Shown here: in pieces, positions 58,753 through 64,000 of the stretch | Layout of the letters: each line of letters starts with the position of its first letter | How positions within the stretch are numbered: position 1 is the first letter of the stretch | Translations under genes and position numbers: made by a program | From: Diplonema japonicum | Lineage: Eukaryota > Euglenozoa > Diplonemea > Diplonemida > Diplonemidae | Direction: 5' to 3' | DNA: 64,000 nucleotides | Assembly: GCA_964019335.1 (NCBI GenBank) | Contig: OZ025752.1 | Coordinates: forward strand, 1-64,000 | Notes under the pieces: generated by a model | Database searches by the model: none | Told to the model about the DNA's origin: nothing | The model's input: only the letters and a program-made list of their open reading frames with translations

Positions 58753-61700
58753 ATGGCCGAAAAGTGGCTTCGGTCAATCTCAAGTGATCTCCCGGAGATA
58801 ATCGGTGTTAAGGATTCAGGCGCATTGCAATTCTCGGATTTCCGGCTTCCCGAAGAAGTAACGCGTGGTTATGCGTTGAGAAGAACGGAAACAAAGGGGA
58901 AAATCGAAGATTTGACGGTAGAAACCTACAAAAGCAGAAAAGACAAAGGACACGACAAGTTCCTGAACAGGGTTAGAAAACTTCGCGAGGCAGCGGTGCG
59001 CGCGGAGCACGAGCTGTCGGGCTTGGGTCCAACATCTAGCGACGACATAGTCAGGGCGGGGAATGTGATCCGCACTCTCGGCGAGGATGTACAACAAATC
59101 GTAGTGTCTAGTCTCGTTCGGGCAAAGAAGGACAGCGACCTACAAGTTCGCCTTCAGTCCGAACTTCTCGAAATTCTTGGTTTGGAAAACATCGAAATCA
59201 TCCAAATCGTGCTCAACAACAGAGAAGCAATCTTTCAGGACTTAATGTCGGAGCTGGAACAGTACAACACTGTCGATAAGGATCAGGCCTCAATGCCGGC
59301 AAGCCTGGGACCTTCAGTAAGGATTACAACCGCGAGCGAAAAGCGTGCGAGGAAGGAAGAATCCAAGAAGAAGAACCGTTCTGAAACCCGCGAGATGGCG
59401 AAACAACAAGAATACCTCCGAAATCTCGCCAATACCAACGAACGCGCGAAACGAAAAACAGAAGAACAAGCCATGTTCAAAGACAAGGAGTACTCCCTAA
59501 CCGACATCAAGGCTTCTTTGTCGTCCTTATCATCTGACACCACTTACACAGAACACAAGGGTTACATTGAAGTGTCGATGCCAATGCCTCAACGTCCTGC
59601 TGCCTCCAAGAACGATTTGATCCCTGTGGCGGATTTGCCTGGTTGGGCACAGCTCGCCTTCGGTTCACAGATCACACATCTGAACCCTGTCCAATCGAAG
59701 GTGTTTCAAACCGCGTTTTATTCAGCAGAAAACGTTCTCATCTCTGCCCCAACGGGTGCGGGTAAAACCGTTTGCGCGCTGCTCACTATGCTTCAGGAGA
59801 TCGGTCGGCATGTTACTCCGGAAGGAACCTTGATGAAGGAAGAGTTCAAAATGGTTTATGTCGCACCGATGAAGGCTCTCGCGCAAGAGATGGTCACAAA
59901 CTTCACGAAGAAGCTTGCGTGTTACAACATGATCGTTAAGGAGTGCACCGGTGATGCGCAGCTGACGAAGAAGGAAATGTCGGAGTGCCATTTGATCATC
60001 ACGACCCCCGAGAAGTGGGATGTCATCACCAGAAAAAAAACAGAAGCGCTTGTCTCAAAGACGAACCTCGTGATCTTCGACGAGATCCACTTGCTTAACG
60101 AAGACCGTGGGCCCGTGATCGAGGTTTTGGTTGCGAGGATGCTGCGAGAACAGGAGCTCACGCAGAGAACGATTCGTTTGGTCGGGCTGTCGGCCACACT
60201 GCCCAACTACCGTGATGTATCTGACTTCTTGGGTTGCAGCAGGGTGACCGGTCTCTTTGTGTTCGATGCTGCCTATCGTCCTGTTCCACTTCAGCAAACA
60301 TTCATCGGTGTTCAAGAAAAGGCGAGAACCATCGAAGGAACGGCTAAACAGGAAAACCGTGGTGAAAAACAGCCGAAAACACGGGACCAAACCTTTCTGT
60401 ACGACAAGATATGCTTCCAGAAGATTTGTTCCGCGCTGGCGCGGGGGAAGCAGGTGATGATATTCGTGCACTCCCGGGCGAAGACTTACAAGGTGGCGAA
60501 GACGATGATCGAGATGGCGCAGAAGGAGAACCACCACCTCTTCACGCAGGACGACGTCCCGAGCAAAGCCTGGAAGCAAGTGAGCACTTCGAACTGCCAG
60601 CAGCTTCAAGACCTCTTCCCAGGATCCTTCGGCATCCATCATGCTGGCCTATTAAAACACGCGAGAAGGCTCACAGAACAACTCTTCGCCGACGGACACA
60701 TCAAGTGCTTGGTCACAACAGCGACATTGGCATGGGGGGTGAACCTGCCAGCTCACACAGTCGTCATCCACGGTACACAGGTCTACCAAGCCAACAAGGG
60801 TGGATGGAGCGACATTTCTATTCTCGATGTGATGCAGATTTTCGGTCGTGCGGGTCGACCGCAGTTCGACACCTCTGGTGAGGGGATCATCATGACCTCG
60901 ATGGACAAGCTTCCCTTCTACATCCACGCCATGTCCAGCACTGTCCCGATTGAGTCGAAGCTTGCCGACCACCTCACAGACCATCTCAACGCGGAGATAG
61001 TGCTGGGCTCGGTAGCGTCGAGAGAAGAGGCTTGGAAGTGGTTCAAATACACCTACCTGTACATCAGAATGTGCAAGAACCCGCTCGCGTACGGGTTGAA
61101 ACCCGACGCGCTGTCACGGGACCCCGGGCTGCGAAACTCCGCCACCAAGCTGATCTGCTCCGCTGCGGAGCAGCTCGACGAAGCTGAGATGGTCCGCTAC
61201 GAGGCGGAATCCTCGACCGACAACTTCAACAGCGTTCACGTGGGGCGAATCGCTGCGCACTTCTACGTCTCGCACGAGACCATCAGACGATGGGGGGACG
61301 AGGGGTACGAAAGGGGGAAGGTGGTCCAGGACTACGGGGAAGCCTTGGTGCTCATCTCAAAAGCGGCAGAGTTCGACCAGATCCGGGTCCGAGAGGACGA
61401 GATGCAAGAACTGGTCGACGTCCGCGCGAACTTCTGCATCCTCGAGTCGAAGTCCTTGAAGCAACACTCGCGCCTTCTTGCCGGCGACAACTCCGATTTA
61501 TCGGGATCAGAGATCAAGACGAGAACGCTGATCCAAGCCTGGATCGCTAGGTACTCCCCGCAGTCCTTCTCGCTGTCCAACGACATGCAATACGTAGCGG
61601 ACAACGCAGCGAGGATTTGCCGGGCTCTGCTCGAGATCTCGATGCAGCGTGAGGTCCCACGGAGCATCATGATCTTCCTGGAACTGGCGAAGATGATTGA

Positions 61701-64000
61701 ACGCCGTGCTTGGGACACCCAACCGGAAATCATCCAGTTCGGCGAGCTTCCCAACACCGTCGCCGCCAAGCTCGAGGACCACAAGTGCACCATCTCACAG
61801 CTGTCCGGAATGGACACCAAGTCGATCGGATCCATCATCCGAAACTACAAGTACTCCCCGATGGTCAAGGACCTCGTCCTCGCCTTCCCTCGCATGGAGA
61901 TCAAGCACGAGGTGGCGCCCATCACCGCGACGATCATCAGAGTGAAGATCGAACTGATCCCTTACTTCAGGTGGAGCGCGAAGCACCACGGGACCACGCA
62001 GCCGTGGCACATCTTCGTGGAGGACTCGAACGGGGAAAAAGTGCACCACAAGGAGTTCTTGCTCCTCACGTCGAAGCAGGTGAACGACCCTCGATACGAG
62101 GTGCCGGAGAAGGATCTGAAGAAGGTGGAGATCAACTTCGTGCTGCCCATCCGGGACGGGCACACGCACTACATCATCCGGGCGGTGTCGGACCGTTGGC
62201 TGCAAGCGGAAGACTACGCGGACATGTTCCTGAACGGTGTGATCATGCCGGAGGACCTGCGCCCCTTCACGGAGCTGCTTCCCTTGAAGCCGCTCGAGTT
62301 GAAGACGGTTCTCGCCTACCCCAAGTACAGGGAGATGATGCGTTTCTCGCATCTGAACTCGGTGCAGACGCAGTGCTTCCACACGCTGTACCACACGGAC
62401 CTCAACGTGCTGTTTGGTGCCCCTACCGGGAGCGGGAAGACGGTCGCCGCTGAAATGGCCATGTTCAGGGTTTTCAACCAAGCGGGGGAGGTGGGGAAGG
62501 ACAAGATCGTGTACATCGCACCGTTGAAGGCTCTTGTGAAGGAGCGGATGAAGGATTGGGCGAAGCGGTTCGGGGAGGGAATGGGGAAGACCGTGCTGGA
62601 GCTGTCAGGGGACCACACCCCCGACATCGGGAGGCTCACGAAGGCGGACATCCTGTGCTGCACACCGGAGAAGTGGGACGGTATCAGCCGAAACTGGCAA
62701 AGCAGGTCCTACGTGCAGTCCGTCGCTCTCGTCGTTCTTGACGAGATCCACATGCTCGGCGGAGACCGCGGCCCCATCCTCGAGGTCATCGTCAGCAGAA
62801 TGCGCTACATGGGTTGGCATATCGGGAGGAAGATCAGGGTCATCGGTCTATCAACCGCTCTAGCCAACGCTTCCGACCTCGCCTCATGGATGGGGATAGA
62901 CGGTGTGGGGCTGTACAACTTCAGGCCGCAGGTGAGACCCGTCCCGTTGGAGCTGCACATCCAAGGATACCCCGGGAGGAACTACTGCCCGAGGATGGCG
63001 ACGATGAACAAACCGTGCTTCACGGCGATCGAAAAGCACGCGAAGATCGTGAACGCGGACGGGGTGGAGACGATAAAGCCCGTCATCATCTTTGTGTCGA
63101 GCAGGAGGCAGACGAGGCTGACAGGAATCGACCTGATCTCGTTCCTGTCCATCTCGAGCAACCCGTCCCTCTTCACCGCCGAGGTCGCGCAGGACGAGCT
63201 CGACCACTACGTCTCGCAGATAAACGACGAGCACCTGCGACACATGCTGGCCTTCGGGATAGGAATGCACCACGCGGGTCTAACAGAAGGAGACAAGGAC
63301 ATCATGGAACACATGTTCGTGTCCGGGAAGCTGAAGATCCTGGTGGCCACCTCGACTCTCGCCTGGGGGGTGAACTTCCCAGCGCACCTCGTCATCATCA
63401 AGGGGACGGAGTTCTACGACGCGAAGACGAAGAGCTACGTGGACTTCTCGTTGACGGATGTCTTGCAGATGATGGGGCGTGCGGGGAGGCCGCAGTTCGA
63501 CACCTCTGGAACGGCGGTGGTGATGGTCCACGAGCCGAAGAAAGCCTTTTACAAGAAATTCGTACACGACCCCTTCCCGGTGGAGTCGTCGCTTCACTCG
63601 AAGCTCCACGAGCACATCAACGCTGAAATCGTGTCAGGCACCATCGCCAAGAGGCAGGACACCGTTGACTACCTCACCTGGACTTACCTCTTCAGAAGGC
63701 TGTACAAGAACCCAACCTACTACGGTGTGGAGAGCGCGGACCACAACGCGATCTCGAGATTCCTCTCCGGGTTGGTTGAGAAGGTCCTGCGCGATCTCAT
63801 GGCAGCGAAATGTCTCGAGGAGCCGGACCCGGAAGACGAGGACTACGATCCAGACGCGCTGATCCCGTCTGTTCTGGGAAGGATCGCTTCCTTCTACTAC
63901 CTGTCGCACACAACGGTGCTCTTGTTCGAGGACGGGATCCAGGACAACTCTTCTCTTCAGGATGTCCTGAAGCTTTTGACGGAGGCCGCGGAGTTCTCGG
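58753..64000 (+). CDS. ASCC3: ASCC3-type Ski2-like double-cassette RNA/DNA helicase, 3' end outside window
   Basis: Intronless for 1749 codons and still open at 64000. The first cassette has APTGAGKT (332-339), VIFDEIHLLNEDRGP (DEIH at 443), LVGLSATLPNY and an FGRAGRPQFD motif, then a winged-helix/Sec63 unit (IESKLADHLTDHLNAEI onward). The second has GAPTGSGKT (1222-1230), VVLDEIHMLGGDRGP (DEIH at 1330), IGLSTALANASDLASWMG and MGRAGRPQFD. STALANA in cassette 2 and KIVYVAPMKAL-like text favour ASCC3 over the spliceosomal paralogue Brr2 (SSSLSNA). Both cassettes keep Walker A and DEIH, and the N-terminus (about 330 residues before Walker A) is shorter than in human ASCC3. ASCC3 splits collided ribosomes (RQT complex) and unwinds alkylated DNA. 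The second Sec63 unit should follow beyond the window. Confidence 0.92.
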   Translation, partial: MAEKWLRSISSDLPEIIGVKDSGALQFSDFRLPEEVTRGYALRRTETKGKIEDLTVETYKSRKDKGHDKFLNRVRKLREAAVRAEHELSGLGPTSSDDIVRAGNVIRTLGEDVQQIVVSSLVRAKKDSDLQVRLQSELLEILGLENIEIIQIVLNNREAIFQDLMSELEQYNTVDKDQASMPASLGPSVRITTASEKRARKEESKKKNRSETREMAKQQEYLRNLANTNERAKRKTEEQAMFKDKEYSLTDIKASLSSLSSDTTYTEHKGYIEVSMPMPQRPAASKNDLIPVADLPGWAQLAFGSQITHLNPVQSKVFQTAFYSAENVLISAPTGAGKTVCALLTMLQEIGRHVTPEGTLMKEEFKMVYVAPMKALAQEMVTNFTKKLACYNMIVKECTGDAQLTKKEMSECHLIITTPEKWDVITRKKTEALVSKTNLVIFDEIHLLNEDRGPVIEVLVARMLREQELTQRTIRLVGLSATLPNYRDVSDFLGCSRVTGLFVFDAAYRPVPLQQTFIGVQEKARTIEGTAKQENRGEKQPKTRDQTFLYDKICFQKICSALARGKQVMIFVHSRAKTYKVAKTMIEMAQKENHHLFTQDDVPSKAWKQVSTSNCQQLQDLFPGSFGIHHAGLLKHARRLTEQLFADGHIKCLVTTATLAWGVNLPAHTVVIHGTQVYQANKGGWSDISILDVMQIFGRAGRPQFDTSGEGIIMTSMDKLPFYIHAMSSTVPIESKLADHLTDHLNAEIVLGSVASREEAWKWFKYTYLYIRMCKNPLAYGLKPDALSRDPGLRNSATKLICSAAEQLDEAEMVRYEAESSTDNFNSVHVGRIAAHFYVSHETIRRWGDEGYERGKVVQDYGEALVLISKAAEFDQIRVREDEMQELVDVRANFCILESKSLKQHSRLLAGDNSDLSGSEIKTRTLIQAWIARYSPQSFSLSNDMQYVADNAARICRALLEISMQREVPRSIMIFLELAKMIERRAWDTQPEIIQFGELPNTVAAKLEDHKCTISQLSGMDTKSIGSIIRNYKYSPMVKDLVLAFPRMEIKHEVAPITATIIRVKIELIPYFRWSAKHHGTTQPWHIFVEDSNGEKVHHKEFLLLTSKQVNDPRYEVPEKDLKKVEINFVLPIRDGHTHYIIRAVSDRWLQAEDYADMFLNGVIMPEDLRPFTELLPLKPLELKTVLAYPKYREMMRFSHLNSVQTQCFHTLYHTDLNVLFGAPTGSGKTVAAEMAMFRVFNQAGEVGKDKIVYIAPLKALVKERMKDWAKRFGEGMGKTVLELSGDHTPDIGRLTKADILCCTPEKWDGISRNWQSRSYVQSVALVVLDEIHMLGGDRGPILEVIVSRMRYMGWHIGRKIRVIGLSTALANASDLASWMGIDGVGLYNFRPQVRPVPLELHIQGYPGRNYCPRMATMNKPCFTAIEKHAKIVNADGVETIKPVIIFVSSRRQTRLTGIDLISFLSISSNPSLFTAEVAQDELDHYVSQINDEHLRHMLAFGIGMHHAGLTEGDKDIMEHMFVSGKLKILVATSTLAWGVNFPAHLVIIKGTEFYDAKTKSYVDFSLTDVLQMMGRAGRPQFDTSGTAVVMVHEPKKAFYKKFVHDPFPVESSLHSKLHEHINAEIVSGTIAKRQDTVDYLTWTYLFRRLYKNPTYYGVESADHNAISRFLSGLVEKVLRDLMAAKCLEEPDPEDEDYDPDALIPSVLGRIASFYYLSHTTVLLFEDGIQDNSSLQDVLKLLTEAAEFS

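Noticed and set aside
1-64000. CRISPR arrays, bacterial operons or prophage
   Set aside because: Introns, a eukaryotic tRNA with internal promoter boxes, IFT88 and transposon types show eukaryotic DNA; no spacer-repeat arrays are present.

Overview
The window is nuclear DNA from a ciliated eukaryotic protist that I cannot name. Three things point there: GT-AG introns, an IFT88 intraflagellar-transport gene, and a mix of hAT, piggyBac and non-LTR elements typical of small-celled eukaryotes. Spacers are dominated by homopolymer runs (A, T, C or G of 10-50 bases). Several introns are very short, 32 to about 60 nt. All nine host-like genes I accept lie on the + strand. A 200-N assembly gap sits at 49013-49212.

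Left part (1-19.2 kb): mobile DNA and satellites. It opens with a (TTTGCGGG)n array and a 26-bp A/G satellite. A 2318-codon minus-strand polyprotein follows, from a non-LTR retrotransposon with an OTU-type protease, reverse transcriptase and restriction-like endonuclease. Next come rearranged dispersed repeats and an intron-containing hAT transposase gene, itself interrupted by a 1.15-kb hAT-end element with an 8-bp target duplication. Two decayed piggyBac fragments and an RNase H-like fragment close this part.

Middle (19.2-42 kb): a 1700-residue secreted repeat protein of unknown function; about 9 kb of homopolymer-rich DNA with transposon and LRR/kinase debris; a ubiquitin-like/ankyrin protein; a two-pass membrane protein with a degenerate class III cyclase domain; and a mitochondrial-looking fusion of a D-2-hydroxyacid dehydrogenase-like domain to a FAD-oxidoreductase-like domain.

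42-49 kb: APE-type non-LTR debris. A tRNA-Arg(CCT) gene has taken two non-LTR insertions at its 5' edge, each with a readable target duplication. Beyond it is a minus-strand element with a coiled-coil ORF1 (containing a slippery heptamer) and an ORF2 that begins with a 2A-like GDVEQNPGP motif before the endonuclease. It meets a + strand RT fragment head to head.

Right part (49.2-64 kb): a compact + strand host cluster. It holds a short CCC1/VIT1-type metal transporter, a four-exon Pro/Ser/Tyr-rich repeat protein, a WD40 protein with a C-terminal CaaX box, IFT88 (three exons), and the first 1749 codons of an ASCC3-type Ski2-like double helicase that runs off the window. No operon-like functional link is evident. 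IFT88 implies a cilium, and ASCC3 is ribosome-quality-control or alkylation-repair machinery.
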